Origin: Nonomuraea gerenzanensis
GTDB taxonomy: Bacteria; Actinomycetota; Actinomycetes; Streptosporangiales; Streptosporangiaceae
DNA: 64,000 nt
Assembly: GCF_020215645.1 (NCBI RefSeq)
Contig: NZ_CP084058.1
Coordinates: 5,332,001 to 5,396,000 of the forward strand
Reading direction: 5' to 3'
Made by a program: the position numbers and the translations under genes. The notes under the pieces were generated by a model, which was given only the letters and a program-made list of their open reading frames with translations, was not told where the DNA came from and ran no database searches. Numbering within the stretch: position 1 is the first letter of the stretch; each line of letters starts with the position of its first letter. Positions 1 to 9,234 of this stretch are shown piece after piece.

Positions 1-234
1 TCCATCGACTTCTTCGAGAACCGCGGCATCCCGTTCGTGGTCGGCGTCAACTGCTTCCACGGGGTCAGGGACCGCACGCCGCAGGAGATCCGCGCGGCGC
101 TCGACCTCGACCCGCAGGTGCCGCTGGTGCTCTGCGACGCCCGCGACCGGAAGGCGGGACGCGACGTGCTGCTGACGCTGATCGACCATCTGATGGCCGT
201 CCAGGAGCGGAGCACCCCGCATCCCGTTCCGTGA
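1..234 (+). CDS. CvnD-like ATP/GTP-binding protein, C-terminal part
   Basis: The gene enters from the left edge, so only the last 77 residues are visible, in frame from base 1. The sequence has an FVVGVNCF segment followed by EIRAALDLDPQVPLVLCDAR and a closing amphipathic helix. This is the usual end of the small Ras/MglA-like GTPases (CvnD) encoded by Streptomyces-type conservons, which work with a sensor kinase, a roadblock protein and a DUF742 protein. The other conservon genes would lie upstream, outside the window. The nucleotide-binding P-loop is not in view, so the family call rests on the C-terminal motif pattern. Confidence 0.8.
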   Translation, partial: SIDFFENRGIPFVVGVNCFHGVRDRTPQEIRAALDLDPQVPLVLCDARDRKAGRDVLLTLIDHLMAVQERSTPHPVP

Positions 235-256
235 CCGGCCGGGGGCGGCGGCGGGT

Positions 257-1237
257 TCAGGCGCGGCCGTTGGCCGCGCACCAGCCCGCCCAGGTGGTGG
301 CACCCTTGCCGAGCTGCTTGTTGTAGAAGGAGGTCCAGGAGTTCTCGCTCGGCCCCGGCGCGGCGGGGGAGGACTTGTAGAGCGGGTGGTCGGCCTCGAT
401 CTCGGCCCGCAGCCACGGCTCGACGGCGGCGTAGGAGCCCAGCGACCAGCTACGGGCGTGGTAGGTGAGCTGGCCGCGCACCTCCGTCTCCGGCAGGCAC
501 ATGAACGGCGCCCACGGGCTGGTCCGCGCCCAGCTGATCTTCGTCTTCATCGCGCCCTCCGGCACGCCCGGCTCGGTGCGGGCCGCCACCTCGCGCTGGT
601 CGACGGAGAAGTCGAACATCTCCTGCGCGGCGTAGACGCCGCCGACCAGGCCGAACTGCTCACCCAGGGTGGTGGCGAAGCTCGTGCGCACGGGGATGTC
701 GCTGGTCCAGACCGTCTCCTCGTGCAGGCGCTGCAGCGGCGGGCCCGCGTAGGAGGGGGTGATCGTGAACGGGCCGAAGTTCACCGTGTCGTTGTTGATC
801 GGGATGACCGGGTACGTCTTGCCGTCAATCGGGTTCTTCCACTCGCGCAGGATGCGCTGCGGGTCCGCCGGGTCGGTGTAGAAGACGATCTCGCGCGAGA
901 GCTGGTAGAGCTGGTTGGTGTCGGGCACCCGGTACAGCCGCCGGATGTTGTAGCCCTCGATGTTGAACAGCTTCTGGCCGTGCCGCATCGCCGGGTCCAG
1001 GCTGTTGCCCTCGATGTTGGCGTACACCGAGCCCGAGATCCGGAACACCATGTCCTTGCCGTCCGGCCGCCCGAAGGTCTGCAGGGACAGCTTCCCGCTG
1101 GTGTCGGTGACCGTCGCGTAGACCGGTCCGGGCGCCGTGGGGCTGACAGCGTCGTCCTGAGCCGCCGCGCCGGGGGCGCCGGTGCTGAGAAGTAAGGCGA
1201 GCGGGGCCAGCAGCCCCGCCAGACGTTTTGTGATCAC
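257..1237 (-). CDS. Secreted DUF1838 family protein
   Basis: This is a 326-residue protein with a GTG start and GGAAGG six bases upstream. Residues 1-27 form a Sec signal peptide (charged MITKR, then a Leu/Ala core ending near GAAAQDD). The mature part has the pattern I associate with DUF1838: FRISGSVYANI, LFNIEGYNIRRLY, REIVFYTDP, W.NP.DGKTYPVIPINNDTVNF, and a Trp-rich C-terminus. No catalytic function is established for this family and I see no enzyme motif. It converges on the cvnD-like gene and has its own promoter region. The family assignment is from pattern memory. Secretion is read directly from the N-terminus. Confidence 0.7.
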   Translation of the reverse strand: MITKRLAGLLAPLALLLSTGAPGAAAQDDAVSPTAPGPVYATVTDTSGKLSLQTFGRPDGKDMVFRISGSVYANIEGNSLDPAMRHGQKLFNIEGYNIRRLYRVPDTNQLYQLSREIVFYTDPADPQRILREWKNPIDGKTYPVIPINNDTVNFGPFTITPSYAGPPLQRLHEETVWTSDIPVRTSFATTLGEQFGLVGGVYAAQEMFDFSVDQREVAARTEPGVPEGAMKTKISWARTSPWAPFMCLPETEVRGQLTYHARSWSLGSYAAVEPWLRAEIEADHPLYKSSPAAPGPSENSWTSFYNKQLGKGATTWAGWCAANGRA

Positions 1238-1396
1238 GTACGGCCTTCCGTGCCGATGAGGAACCGAACAGCGCCATATGTGATCATGTCGCCCGAAGGC
1301 TTGTCCACTCCGGGCCCCGCGAACGGCCTGCGCGCCAGAGGACCTGCGGCACCGGGCGACCCGGCGCCGCAGGCCCTCACAGGGCGCCGGCGAGGC

Positions 1397-1735
1397 TCAC
1401 ATCTCCAGCCCGGCCGGATCCATCACCGGCCGCACCTCCACGCCCGCGCCCCGGCCGCGCGCCATGGCGGCGGCCAGCTCCACGGCCCGCTCCCTGCTCT
1501 CGCAGTCGAGCAGGTACTGGCCCGCGACGTGCTGGACGGCCGGCAGGTACGGGCCCTGGCTCACCTCCACCACGCCGTCCCTGACCCGTACGACGGTGCT
1601 GATGGACGGGTCGGCCAGCGCGTGGGCGCCGATCAGCTCGCCCGACCGCCCGGCCAGGGCCAGGATCCGCTCGTGGCCGAGGGCGTCCCCCGGCCCGTCG
1701 GACGCGCTCGCGTAGACGTTCAGCAGAAACTTCAC
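1397..1735 (-). CDS. YCII/DGPF-domain protein, second of a coupled pair
   Basis: About 112 residues beginning VKFLLNVYAS. I chose the GTG at 1735 because it overlaps the TGA of the upstream gene as GTGA, which indicates translational coupling. An upstream in-frame extension exists but has non-coding composition. The protein carries the YCII-related (DGPF) fold: an N-terminal KFLL strand, a central VVRVRDGVVEVSQGPYLP segment (SQGPY in place of the typical TDGPF), then an ECESRERAVELAA-type helix and EVRPVMDP. DGPF proteins usually accompany ECF42 sigma factors, but no sigma gene adjoins this pair. It is a paralogue of its neighbour. Its function is unknown. Confidence 0.85.
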   Translation of the reverse strand: MKFLLNVYASASDGPGDALGHERILALAGRSGELIGAHALADPSISTVVRVRDGVVEVSQGPYLPAVQHVAGQYLLDCESRERAVELAAAMARGRGAGVEVRPVMDPAGLEM

Positions 1736-2103
1736 GAGCCGTCGGCCGTGCCCGCGAACACCACCGGCCGCACCTCGATGCCGAGACCCTCCACGCCGGC
1801 GTCGGGGATGAGCGCGGCCAGCTCCAGGGCCCGCTCCCGGCTGTCGCACTCCACCAGATAGTAGCCGCCGAGGAACTCCTTGGCCTCCAGGTACGGTCCG
1901 TCCGTCACGACCGGGACACCACCGCGGACCCGCACCACGGCGCTCTGCCCCGGGTCGGCCAGCGCCGCGGTGCTGATCAGCTCACCGGACTTGGTGATGG
2001 TCTCCATGAAGCCGCCGTGGCCGCTCATCACCTCGTTGCGCTGCTCCTCGGTGAGCCCGTCCCAGACCTGCGGGTTCTGGTGCATGATCAGTAGAAATTT
2101 CAT
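1732..2103 (-). CDS. YCII/DGPF-domain protein, first of a coupled pair
   Basis: 123 residues starting MKFLLIMHQNPQVW, with AAGGAGATGAC directly before the ATG. The conserved core VPVVTDGPYLEAKEFLGGYY is followed by ECDSRERALELAA and the terminal EVRPV strand, as is standard for the YCII-like DGPF group. Length is typical. It is the promoter-proximal gene of a two-gene unit and overlaps the next gene by four bases. It lies back to back with the LLM oxidoreductase gene across a 164-bp spacer. No ECF sigma partner is adjacent, so any regulatory role is unproven. Confidence 0.88.
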   Translation of the reverse strand: MKFLLIMHQNPQVWDGLTEEQRNEVMSGHGGFMETITKSGELISTAALADPGQSAVVRVRGGVPVVTDGPYLEAKEFLGGYYLVECDSRERALELAALIPDAGVEGLGIEVRPVVFAGTADGS

Positions 2104-2267
2104 GTCATCTCCTTCGATGGCCGGGCGGCACCCCCGTGGGCGCCGTTCACCATGAGGTCGGAACCGGTGGCGGGTTCTTGCCGTGGCGGGCGCAAAAATC
2201 TTCTCGCCGCTCCGACCTCCTGCCGGAGTGGGTGTTCCCGCCCACCGGCTACGAATGGAGCATACGA

Positions 2268-3188
2268 ATGAGCCTTCCCCGTATCGGCGTCACCCTGCCG
2301 CAGGTCAGCCCGTACGCGGGGCCCGAAGCCGTCGTCACGGTCGCCCAGGCGGCCGAACGGCTCGGCTACCACGCCGTGGCCGCCAGCGACCGGCTGCTCA
2401 TCCCCGCAGGCCCGCACTGGAACAACGACGCGGGCCTGCCGGAGGACCACGTCTGGGAGTCGCTGGAGCTGCTGGCCTGGGCGGCGGCGCACACCCGGCG
2501 CATCCGCGTGGTCACCGGCATCCTGAACACGATCTTCCAGCCGCCCGTGGTGCTGGCCCGCCGGCTGGCCACGCTCGACCGGCTCTGCCAGGGGCGGCTG
2601 GTCGTCGGCATCGGGCAGGGCGGCGGCACCCGGCTGCCGCCGTTCTACATCCCCGAGGAGTTCACCGCCGCGGGTGTGCCCGCCGGCCGCAGGGGCGCCG
2701 GGTTCGTCGAGCACACGGCCGCGATGCGGGCCTGCTGGGCGCCCGACCCGGTCGAGTTCGAGGGCGAGCACTACCGGATCCCGCCGTCCAAGATCGGCCC
2801 GAAGCCGTGGCGCGGCAGCATCCCCCTGCTGTTCGGGGCGATCGCCCGGCCCACCATCGAGCGCGCCGCGCGCCTCGGCGACGGCTTCATCACCACCGCC
2901 GTCGACTGGGACGACACCCGCACCCAGGTCGGCTGGTACCGGGACGCCGGCGGCACCGGCACCGTCGTGGTGAACATCATCCCGACCACTCCCGGCGAGC
3001 CGGTCTCGCCCGCGGCCTTCACCGGCGCCGTGCTGGCCCAGCTCGACCGGGCCGTGGCCGTCGGGGCCGACGAGACGCACATCGCGCTCCACCTGCTGCC
3101 CATGGGCGCGGCGGAGCAGGCCGAGCTGATCGAGGCGCTCGCGGCCAAGCTGGGCCTGCCCGCGGAAGGGGCCGGTGACGCCGCGTAA
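2268..3188 (+). CDS. LLM class (F420-type) oxidoreductase
   Basis: 306 residues from the ATG at 2268, which has GGAG nine bases upstream and begins MSLPRIGVTLPQVSPYAG. This is the typical first beta strand of luciferase-like TIM-barrel flavin/F420 enzymes. Other family signs are the YHAVAASDRLL strand, RIRVVTGILNTIFQPPVVLARRLATLD, RLVVGIGQGG and IPLLFGAIARPTIERAARLGDG. Actinobacterial relatives mostly use coenzyme F420. Cofactor and substrate cannot be read here. It is followed after 60 bases by an SDR gene on the same strand, so the two probably act in one oxidation/reduction pathway. Confidence 0.85.
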   Translation: MSLPRIGVTLPQVSPYAGPEAVVTVAQAAERLGYHAVAASDRLLIPAGPHWNNDAGLPEDHVWESLELLAWAAAHTRRIRVVTGILNTIFQPPVVLARRLATLDRLCQGRLVVGIGQGGGTRLPPFYIPEEFTAAGVPAGRRGAGFVEHTAAMRACWAPDPVEFEGEHYRIPPSKIGPKPWRGSIPLLFGAIARPTIERAARLGDGFITTAVDWDDTRTQVGWYRDAGGTGTVVVNIIPTTPGEPVSPAAFTGAVLAQLDRAVAVGADETHIALHLLPMGAAEQAELIEALAAKLGLPAEGAGDAA

Positions 3189-3248
3189 AAGGCGTTGATG
3201 GCCGGCCCGGTCCGTGCGACGGTGGCCATCGAAGAGGGGAGCTGATCG

Positions 3249-4214
3249 ATGAGATCGTTCACCGGAAAGATGGCCGTCGTCACCGGCGGCGGCGCCGGCA
3301 TGGGCCGCGAGCTGGTCCTGCGGCTGGCGGCCGAGGGCTGCTCGGTCGCCGCTTGCGACCTCGACGAGGCGGCCCTGGCCGGCACCGCGGAGCGCGCGGC
3401 GCCGGCCGGCGGCGCGCGGGTCACCACGCACCTGTGCGACGTGTCCGACGAGGACCAGGTGGCTCGCCTGCGCGACGAGGTGGTCGAGCGGCACCGTACC
3501 GGGCACGTCAACCTGCTGTTCAACAACGCGGGCGTCGGCGGCGGCAGCAGCTTCTTCACCAGCCCGCGCGCCGAGTGGGAGCGCACGTTCGCCATCTGCT
3601 GGGGCGGCGTCTACAACTGCTCGCGCGCGTTCATGCCGCTGCTCGTCGCCGCCGACGAGGGCTTCCTGGTCAACGTCAGCAGCGTCAACGGGTTCTGGGC
3701 CGGCGGCCCCGGCATGCCGATGAGCGCCTACAGCGCCGCCAAGTTCGCCGTGAAGGGCTTCACCGAGTCGCTGCTGGCGGATCTGCGGATCAACGCGCCG
3801 CACGTACGGGTCGCGCTGGTGATGCCGGGCCACGTCGGCACCGAGATCCTGATCAACTCGCGCCGGGTGCACGGCAGCGCCGACCCGGAGGACATGACCG
3901 CCGAGCAGCTCGCGGACGCCCGCGCGCTGGCCGCCGCCATCTCCGGCGTTCCCGCGGGCGGGCTGAGCGACGAGGCGGTCCGCGCGGCGGTCAAGGCCAT
4001 GGGGGAGACGTTCCGCGACCACGCGCCGCTGTCGCCCGCCGAGGCCGCGGCGATCATCCTCGACGGCGTGCGCGCCGGCACCTGGCGCATCCTGGTCGGC
4101 GACGACGCCCGCGCCCTCGACGCGGCGATGCGCGCCGACCCGCTGGACCTCTACCGGTCCGACAGCCCGACCCTGGCGAAGCTGTTCGGCGACCGGTGGC
4201 CGCCCGGCGAGTGA
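3249..4214 (+). CDS. SDR family NAD(P)-dependent oxidoreductase
   Basis: 321 residues with a strong GAGGGGAGCT ribosome site before the ATG. The Rossmann signature VVTGGGAGMGRELVLRLA lies at the N-terminus, NNAGVGG near residue 95, and the catalytic set S-S-V-N and Y-S-A-A-K near residues 145-165. It therefore looks like an active classical short-chain dehydrogenase. The C-terminal third (after VMPGHVGTEI) is longer than in minimal SDRs and may shape the substrate pocket. It follows the LLM oxidoreductase gene with a short gap and may share its transcript. The substrate is unknown. Confidence 0.9.
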   Translation: MRSFTGKMAVVTGGGAGMGRELVLRLAAEGCSVAACDLDEAALAGTAERAAPAGGARVTTHLCDVSDEDQVARLRDEVVERHRTGHVNLLFNNAGVGGGSSFFTSPRAEWERTFAICWGGVYNCSRAFMPLLVAADEGFLVNVSSVNGFWAGGPGMPMSAYSAAKFAVKGFTESLLADLRINAPHVRVALVMPGHVGTEILINSRRVHGSADPEDMTAEQLADARALAAAISGVPAGGLSDEAVRAAVKAMGETFRDHAPLSPAEAAAIILDGVRAGTWRILVGDDARALDAAMRADPLDLYRSDSPTLAKLFGDRWPPGE

Positions 4215-4259
4215 GCGCCCGCGCCCCTCGCCGGGCCGCCTGTGCGGGTCGGGTGCGGG

Positions 4260-5417
4260 TCAGGTGCGGAACGGCCCGGTGACGCAGTACGTGATGCCGC
4301 CCGACGGCGACCCCGACGTCCCGCGCTGGGAGGAGAAGTACAGCCGGTCACCCGCCGGGCTGAAGGCCGGCCCGGTGATCTCCGACGCGCTCTGCCCGTT
4401 GATGCGCAGGAACGGCGAGATCCTGTCGTCGGGGGTGATCAGGCAGATCTCCATGTTCCCGCCGTCCTCGGCCACGTAGAGGTCGCCGGAGGAGGAGCCG
4501 GTGACGTTGTCGACGCCGGTGAGCGGCGGCGTGCCGGGGCTGACGAGGCTGTCGTCGTAGGCGAGCTCGTAGGTGCCGGAGGCCAGGTTGACCTGCCACA
4601 CCCGGTTGTCGCCCTTGGTGGTGAACCAGACGGTGTCGCCCGCGTAGTGGCAGCCCTCGCCCCCGTTGAAGGACTTCGACCCCGCCACCTGGCTGCGCGT
4701 GGCCGTCGGCGAGCCGTCGGGGTCGGGTACGTTCGCCCAGGTGAAGGAGCCCGAGGTGGCGGAGCCCGCCATCAGGACCTGAAGGGTGCCCGACGACAGG
4801 TCGCCCCACGTCGTGGGGACGAACCGGTAGAACCGCCCGTCGGTCTCGTCCTCGGTCAGGTAGATGACCCGCCGTACCGGGTCGGCCGCGGCGGCCTCGT
4901 GCTTGAACCGGCCCATCGCGGGGCGCTGCACGGCGGTGCCGCCGAAGGGGTGGGTCTCGTAGACGAAGCCCCGGCTGACCTCCTCGCATGACAGCCAGGT
5001 GTTCCAGGGCGTCTTGCCGCCCGCGCAGTTCGTCCTGGTGCCGGACAGGATCCGGTAGGCGGAGGTGACGTTCCCCGAGGCGTCGAAACGCAGGGCCGAG
5101 GCGCCGCCGCCGGGGTTGATCTCGGAGTTCGACACGTAGATCCAGCCGCTGCCGTCGGCGAAGCACGCACCGCCGTCGGGGGCGTTGTGCCAGGTGTAGG
5201 AGGTGCCGGGGACCGTCTGGCCGGAGCGGGCGATCACCCGGCTGGTGAAGCCGGTGGGCAGGTGGATGCCGTTGGCGTCGGCGGCCTGCAGCGCGCCGTA
5301 CGGGCCTGGGGCGTTCTGGGCGGGCGCGGCCAGGGCCGCTCCCTGCCAGAGACTGCCGGAGAAGGCGATCGTGCCGGCGCCGAGCACCGAGGCGCGCAGG
5401 AAATGGCGGCGTTCCAT
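4260..5417 (-). CDS. PhoX/DUF839 family protein, Tat-exported
   Basis: 385 residues. The ATG at 5417 is preceded by AGGAGG, and the protein opens MERRHFLRAS, a twin-arginine motif followed by a hydrophobic stretch ending in ALAAP. The reading frame extends further upstream but without a better start. The body carries the PhoX-type beta-propeller motifs: NCAGGKTPWNTWLSCEE (130-146), EDETDGRFYRF (about 190-200), EGCHYAGDTVWFTTKGD (254-270) and AFSPAGDRLYFSSQRG near the end. PhoX enzymes are Ca/Fe alkaline phosphatases. Many actinobacterial DUF839 proteins of this size are uncharacterised, so phosphatase activity is inferred only. I see no clear PHO box upstream. Confidence 0.85.
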   Translation of the reverse strand: MERRHFLRASVLGAGTIAFSGSLWQGAALAAPAQNAPGPYGALQAADANGIHLPTGFTSRVIARSGQTVPGTSYTWHNAPDGGACFADGSGWIYVSNSEINPGGGASALRFDASGNVTSAYRILSGTRTNCAGGKTPWNTWLSCEEVSRGFVYETHPFGGTAVQRPAMGRFKHEAAAADPVRRVIYLTEDETDGRFYRFVPTTWGDLSSGTLQVLMAGSATSGSFTWANVPDPDGSPTATRSQVAGSKSFNGGEGCHYAGDTVWFTTKGDNRVWQVNLASGTYELAYDDSLVSPGTPPLTGVDNVTGSSSGDLYVAEDGGNMEICLITPDDRISPFLRINGQSASEITGPAFSPAGDRLYFSSQRGTSGSPSGGITYCVTGPFRT

Positions 5418-5620
5418 CGACGAACCTCCTGAGTGGGGGGTGCAGCCTCGCCGACAGTAAGTCGAGCACATGGACACCGATCTGTCAGGAAAGTTAACGA
5501 CATAGGTGTGCTGCACCACATTCCGGTGGGTTCGCCGCATTCTGCGGGTTCGCGAAGACGGAGACCCGCCGACCGGTGACCGAGGCCGGACTTCGGCCAC
5601 CGGTGAACCGCTCGGCGGGA

Positions 5621-6076
5621 TCACTGCCCGGCGGCCGCCTTCAGCTCGCTGATCTGGATCTTCTGCATGCCGAGCATGGCCTTCATCACCTGCTGCGCCG
5701 TGTCAGGATCCGGGTGCTGCAGCAGCTCGGGCAGCTGCCTCGGGATGATCTGCCAGGACAGGCCCCACCGGTCCTTCAGCCAGCCGCACCGCGACTCCTC
5801 GCCGCCCTCGGTGAGCCGGGCCCACAGCTCGTCCACTTCCTCCTGCGACTCGCAGTCGACGTACAGCGAGATCGCGTCGTTGAAGGTGTGCTGCGGCCCG
5901 CCGTTCAGCGCCAGGTACCGCTGGCCGGCCAGCTCGAACTCCACCACGAGCGCCTGGTGCGCCTCGCCCTGGCGCTGCACGGACACGATGCGGGAGTCGG
6001 GGAACAGCGAAGTGTAGAAGGTGGCGGCCTCCTCGGCCTGGTGGTCGAACCACAGGTACGTGGTGATCTTCTGCAT
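5621..6076 (-). CDS. PhnB-like VOC family protein
   Basis: 151 residues, start MQKITTYLWFDHQAEEAATFY, with GAGGAGGGA before the ATG. The sequence matches the PhnB/3-demethylubiquinone-9 3-methyltransferase-like branch of the vicinal-oxygen-chelate superfamily: LFPDSRIVSV, LVVEFELAGQRYLALNGGP, FNDAISLYVDCESQEEVD and the closing CGWLKDRWGLSWQIIP. The name is historical and does not imply methyltransfer. Members are small single-domain proteins of this length. It lies downstream of the AEC transporter gene on the same strand, 104 bases away, with an imperfect hairpin between them. Confidence 0.9.
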   Translation of the reverse strand: MQKITTYLWFDHQAEEAATFYTSLFPDSRIVSVQRQGEAHQALVVEFELAGQRYLALNGGPQHTFNDAISLYVDCESQEEVDELWARLTEGGEESRCGWLKDRWGLSWQIIPRQLPELLQHPDPDTAQQVMKAMLGMQKIQISELKAAAGQ

Positions 6077-6180
6077 GGCGGGTCCCTCCTCAGGGGGTCG
6101 TTCGTCGTCCTACACCGATGCGTCGTACGGGCTGAGCGCGGATCGACACGATCCCCGGAAGAATCTTCTCCGGATCGCCG

Positions 6181-7104
6181 TCAGCCGAGCACGGCGCCGA
6201 TCGCCGTCATGATCGGGATGGACAGACCCGTGGTCAGCAGCACCGCTCCCCGGGCCAGGCGCCTGCCCGTGTCATAGGTGACGGCGTAGACGTAGATGTT
6301 CTGCGCGGTGGGCAGCGCCGCGAACAGCGTCGCCGCCAGCAGCTGCGTGCCCTCCAGGCCCAGCGCGAAGCGGGCGGTCACGTACGCGAGCGCGGGCTGC
6401 GCGAACGCCTTGAGCGTCACCGCCAGCGCGATGTCCTTGCCGACGCCGCCCTCCTCGGGGGCGGCGGACGCCTGGCGCGAGCCGTACAGGCTCAGGCCGT
6501 ACGCCAGCAGCGCCACGGGCACGGCCGCGCCGCCGAGCAGGTCGATCGGGCGCATGACCGTGACCGGCAGCGAGACGCCGCTGAGCGCGAGCGCCAGGCC
6601 GAGCAGCGAGGCGACCGTGAGCGGGTTGCGGAAGGGCAGCAGCAGCGCCGCGCGCGGCGAGCGGGAGCCCTTGTCGAGGATCAGGAACGACACCGGGGTC
6701 AGGACGAGGAGCTGGAAGAGCAGGATGGGCGCGACGAGGGCGGCGTCGCCGAGCACGTACAGCGAGATCGGCACGCCCAGGTTGCCGGCGTTGACGTAGG
6801 ACGAGGCCAGCGCGCCGATCGTGGCCTGCCGGGTCGTCCGCCGCCAGGCCAGCTTCGCCACCAGCACGAACACGAGCTGCGTGACCGCCACCGCGATGAC
6901 CTCGGTCAGCAGCACCGGCGAGAGCAGCGCCCCCAGGTCGGCCCTGGACACGGTGGCGAACATCAGCGCCGGGGTCGCCACGAAGAACGCCAGCCGCGAC
7001 AGCACCAGCTCGTCACTGGTCCGCAGCAAACCGATGACGCCGATGACGTAGCCGAGCACGGCAACCGACACCAGAGCGGCGAACGCCGCAACAACCCCCG
7101 ACAA
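6181..7104 (-). CDS. AEC family (auxin-efflux-carrier-like) transporter
   Basis: An integral membrane protein of about 307 residues with roughly ten hydrophobic segments in the bile/auxin carrier layout (two halves of five). I place the start at the TTG at 7104 (then SGVVAAFAALVSVAVLGYVIG), because GGGAGGG lies six bases before it. A TTG at 7119 is in the same frame but has that purine run inside the coding region. Family signs are the N-terminal ALMFATVSRADL and the central NAGNLGVPISLYVLGD motif, which contains the conserved N-x-G-x-x-G-x-P. The substrate is unknown. Confidence 0.88.
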   Translation of the reverse strand: MSGVVAAFAALVSVAVLGYVIGVIGLLRTSDELVLSRLAFFVATPALMFATVSRADLGALLSPVLLTEVIAVAVTQLVFVLVAKLAWRRTTRQATIGALASSYVNAGNLGVPISLYVLGDAALVAPILLFQLLVLTPVSFLILDKGSRSPRAALLLPFRNPLTVASLLGLALALSGVSLPVTVMRPIDLLGGAAVPVALLAYGLSLYGSRQASAAPEEGGVGKDIALAVTLKAFAQPALAYVTARFALGLEGTQLLAATLFAALPTAQNIYVYAVTYDTGRRLARGAVLLTTGLSIPIMTAIGAVLG

Positions 7105-7282
7105 CCCATTCCCTCCCAAACTGGACGTTCGTGAGGCTATCTGAGGTAACCGGACCGGTCCGAGCCCGGCTCACCGGCATAGGACACCCGGGAGGGGGTA
7201 AGCCCGTCGTACGGCGCTGACCTGGGGAAACTTCATCATGTGCGGGCGCCGAGAGCACCACGGGGCAAATGGGGGGTTCCCG

Positions 7283-8953
7283 GTGACCATTGACGAACCG
7301 CGTACTGACGAGCCGTTGACGTCCGCCGTGGCGACGGTCCGGCCGTCGAGCAAGGGCCGCATCATCGCGAGCTGGCTGTCGAGCACGGACCACAAGGTCA
7401 TCGGCTACATGTACCTGATCGCCTCCTTCATCTTCTTCTCGCTGGCCGGCGTCATGGCGCTGCTCATCCGGGCCGAGCTCGTCCATCCCGGCCTGCAACT
7501 GGTGAGCAACGAGCAGTACAACCAGCTCTTCACCATGCACGGCACGATCATGATGCTGCTGTTCGCCACCCCGCTGTTCGCCGGGTTCGCCAACGTGATC
7601 ATGCCGCTGCAGATCGGCTCGCCCGACGTGGCCTTCCCCCGGCTGAACGCGGTGAGCTTCTGGCTGTTCCTGTTCGGCGGGATCATCGCGGTCAGCGGCT
7701 TCCTGAGCCCGTCGGGCGCGGCCAGCTTCGGCTGGTTCGCCTACACGCCGCTGTCGGACGCCGTCTTCTCCCCGGGCATCGGCGGCGACCTGTGGGTCAT
7801 GGGGCTGAGCCTGGCGGGCGTCGGGACGATCCTCGGCGCGGTCAACTTCATCACCACGATCATCTGCATGCGGGCGCCGGGCATGACGATGTTCCGCATG
7901 TCGATCTTCACCTGGAACGTGCTGCTGACCAGCATGCTCGTGCTGATGGCGTTCCCCGTGCTGGCCGCCGCGCTGCTCGCGCTGGAGGCGGACCGCAAGG
8001 TCGGCACCCAGTTCTTCGACCCCGGCAACGGCGGCCCGATGCTCTGGCAGCACCTGTTCTGGTTCTTCGGGCACCCCGAGGTCTACATCATCGCGCTGCC
8101 GTTCTTCGGGATCATCACCGAGGTGCTGCCGGTCTTCAGCCGCAAGCCCATCTTCGGCTACATCGGCCTGGTCGGCGCCACCATCGCCATCGCGGGGCTG
8201 TCGATGACCGTCTGGGCGCACCACATGTTCCCCACCGGGCAGGTGCTGCTGCCGTTCTTCTCCTTCTTCACCTTCCTCATCGCGGTGCCGACGGGGGTGA
8301 AGTTCTTCAACTGGATCGGCACCATGTGGCGCGGGCACCTGAGCTTCGAGACGCCGATGATGTTCGCGATCGGGTTCCTCATCACGTTCCTGCTCGGCGG
8401 CCTGACCGGCGTCATCCTCGGCTCACCGCCGCTGGACTTCCACGTCACCGACACCTACTTCGTCGTGGCCCACTTCCACTACGTGGTCTTCGGCACCGTG
8501 GTGTTCGCGATGTTCGCCGGGTTCTACTTCTGGTGGCCCAAGATGACGGGGCGCATGCTGCACGAGGGGCTCGGCAAGCTGCACTTCTGGCTCCTGTTCG
8601 TCGGCTTCCACCTGACGTTCCTGGTCCAGCACTGGCTCGGCGTGGCCGGCATGCCGCGCCGCTACGCCGACTACAGCGCCGCCGACGGCTTCACCGACCT
8701 GCACCTGGTCTCCTCCATCGGGGCGTTCGTGCTGGGCGCCTCGACGCTGCCGTTCCTGTTCAACGTCTGGTACACCGCGCGCAGGAGCAGGCGCGTGGTC
8801 GTGGACGACCCCTGGGGGTTCGGCAACTCGCTGGAGTGGGCCACCTCCTGCCCGCCCCCCCGGCACAACTTCACCAGCATGCCCCGCATCCGTTCCGAAC
8901 GGCCCGCCTTCGACCTGCACTACCCGCACGCCGGCGGGCAGGCGGCGGAGTGA
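7283..8953 (+). CDS. ctaD: Cytochrome c oxidase subunit I
   Basis: 556 residues from the GTG at 7283, which follows a G-rich ribosome site. An ATG at 7238 would add 15 residues. All haem-copper ligands are visible: the haem-a His in [12 protein letters not shown], the CuB His and cross-linked Tyr in FFGHPEVYI, the CuB pair in WAHHMF, and the haem-a3/a histidines in VAHFHYV. About 12 membrane helices are present. The protein is the catalytic core of an aa3-type oxidase, which reduces O2 and pumps protons. Subunits II and III are not next to it, so this is a stand-alone copy. A ctaG assembly gene lies 33 kb away. Confidence 0.95.
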   Translation: MTIDEPRTDEPLTSAVATVRPSSKGRIIASWLSSTDHKVIGYMYLIASFIFFSLAGVMALLIRAELVHPGLQLVSNEQYNQLFTMHGTIMMLLFATPLFAGFANVIMPLQIGSPDVAFPRLNAVSFWLFLFGGIIAVSGFLSPSGAASFGWFAYTPLSDAVFSPGIGGDLWVMGLSLAGVGTILGAVNFITTIICMRAPGMTMFRMSIFTWNVLLTSMLVLMAFPVLAAALLALEADRKVGTQFFDPGNGGPMLWQHLFWFFGHPEVYIIALPFFGIITEVLPVFSRKPIFGYIGLVGATIAIAGLSMTVWAHHMFPTGQVLLPFFSFFTFLIAVPTGVKFFNWIGTMWRGHLSFETPMMFAIGFLITFLLGGLTGVILGSPPLDFHVTDTYFVVAHFHYVVFGTVVFAMFAGFYFWWPKMTGRMLHEGLGKLHFWLLFVGFHLTFLVQHWLGVAGMPRRYADYSAADGFTDLHLVSSIGAFVLGASTLPFLFNVWYTARRSRRVVVDDPWGFGNSLEWATSCPPPRHNFTSMPRIRSERPAFDLHYPHAGGQAAE

Positions 8954-8957
8954 CGGC

Positions 8958-9188
8958 GTGGACGGCCTGTCACCCCAGGAGCGGCTCGTCCTGGCGGCGA
9001 TCGAGCTCGAACTGCGGCACAACGGGGAACGCCTGGCCAGCCGGCTCAGCGAGTTCAACGAGCGCGCCGAGCGGGAGGGCCCGCGCCGCTTCTGCGACCA
9101 CGTCAGCCGCGCCGAGGTGGCCGTGGTGGGCGTCATGGTGCTGATCCTGACCGGGATCGTCACGCTGGTGATCGTCACCTGCAAGTGA
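8958..9188 (+). CDS. Small DUF3040-like membrane protein
   Basis: 76 residues with a GTG start five bases after the ctaD stop, so it is very probably co-transcribed with ctaD. The first half (LSPQERLVLAAIELELRHNG) resembles the short helical part of DUF3040 proteins, which are common small actinobacterial membrane proteins. The second half contains one strong transmembrane segment (VAVVGVMVLILTGIVTLVIV) at the extreme C-terminus. The position behind subunit I suggests an accessory role at the oxidase, but no such function is known to me. DUF3040 proteins usually have two helices, so the assignment is tentative. Confidence 0.65.
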   Translation: MDGLSPQERLVLAAIELELRHNGERLASRLSEFNERAEREGPRRFCDHVSRAEVAVVGVMVLILTGIVTLVIVTCK

Positions 9189-9234
9189 GGACTCCGGGCC
9201 CGGACGGCGTGGCGAACCGGCTGAGGTGACCGGG

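Noticed and set aside
2100..4022. A 640-codon open frame on the minus strand
   Set aside because: It lies opposite the LLM oxidoreductase and SDR genes, has low-complexity composition and no recognisable motif.
5455..5520. PHO box in front of the PhoX-like gene
   Set aside because: GTTAACTTTCC is only distantly similar to the GTTCACC-type direct repeats known from Streptomyces, and a second aligned repeat is missing.
6090..6180. Terminator between the AEC and PhnB-like genes
   Set aside because: GATCC-GGAGAAGATTCTTC-CGG-GGATC can fold, but the stem is interrupted and no T tract follows on either strand, so I did not list it as a feature.
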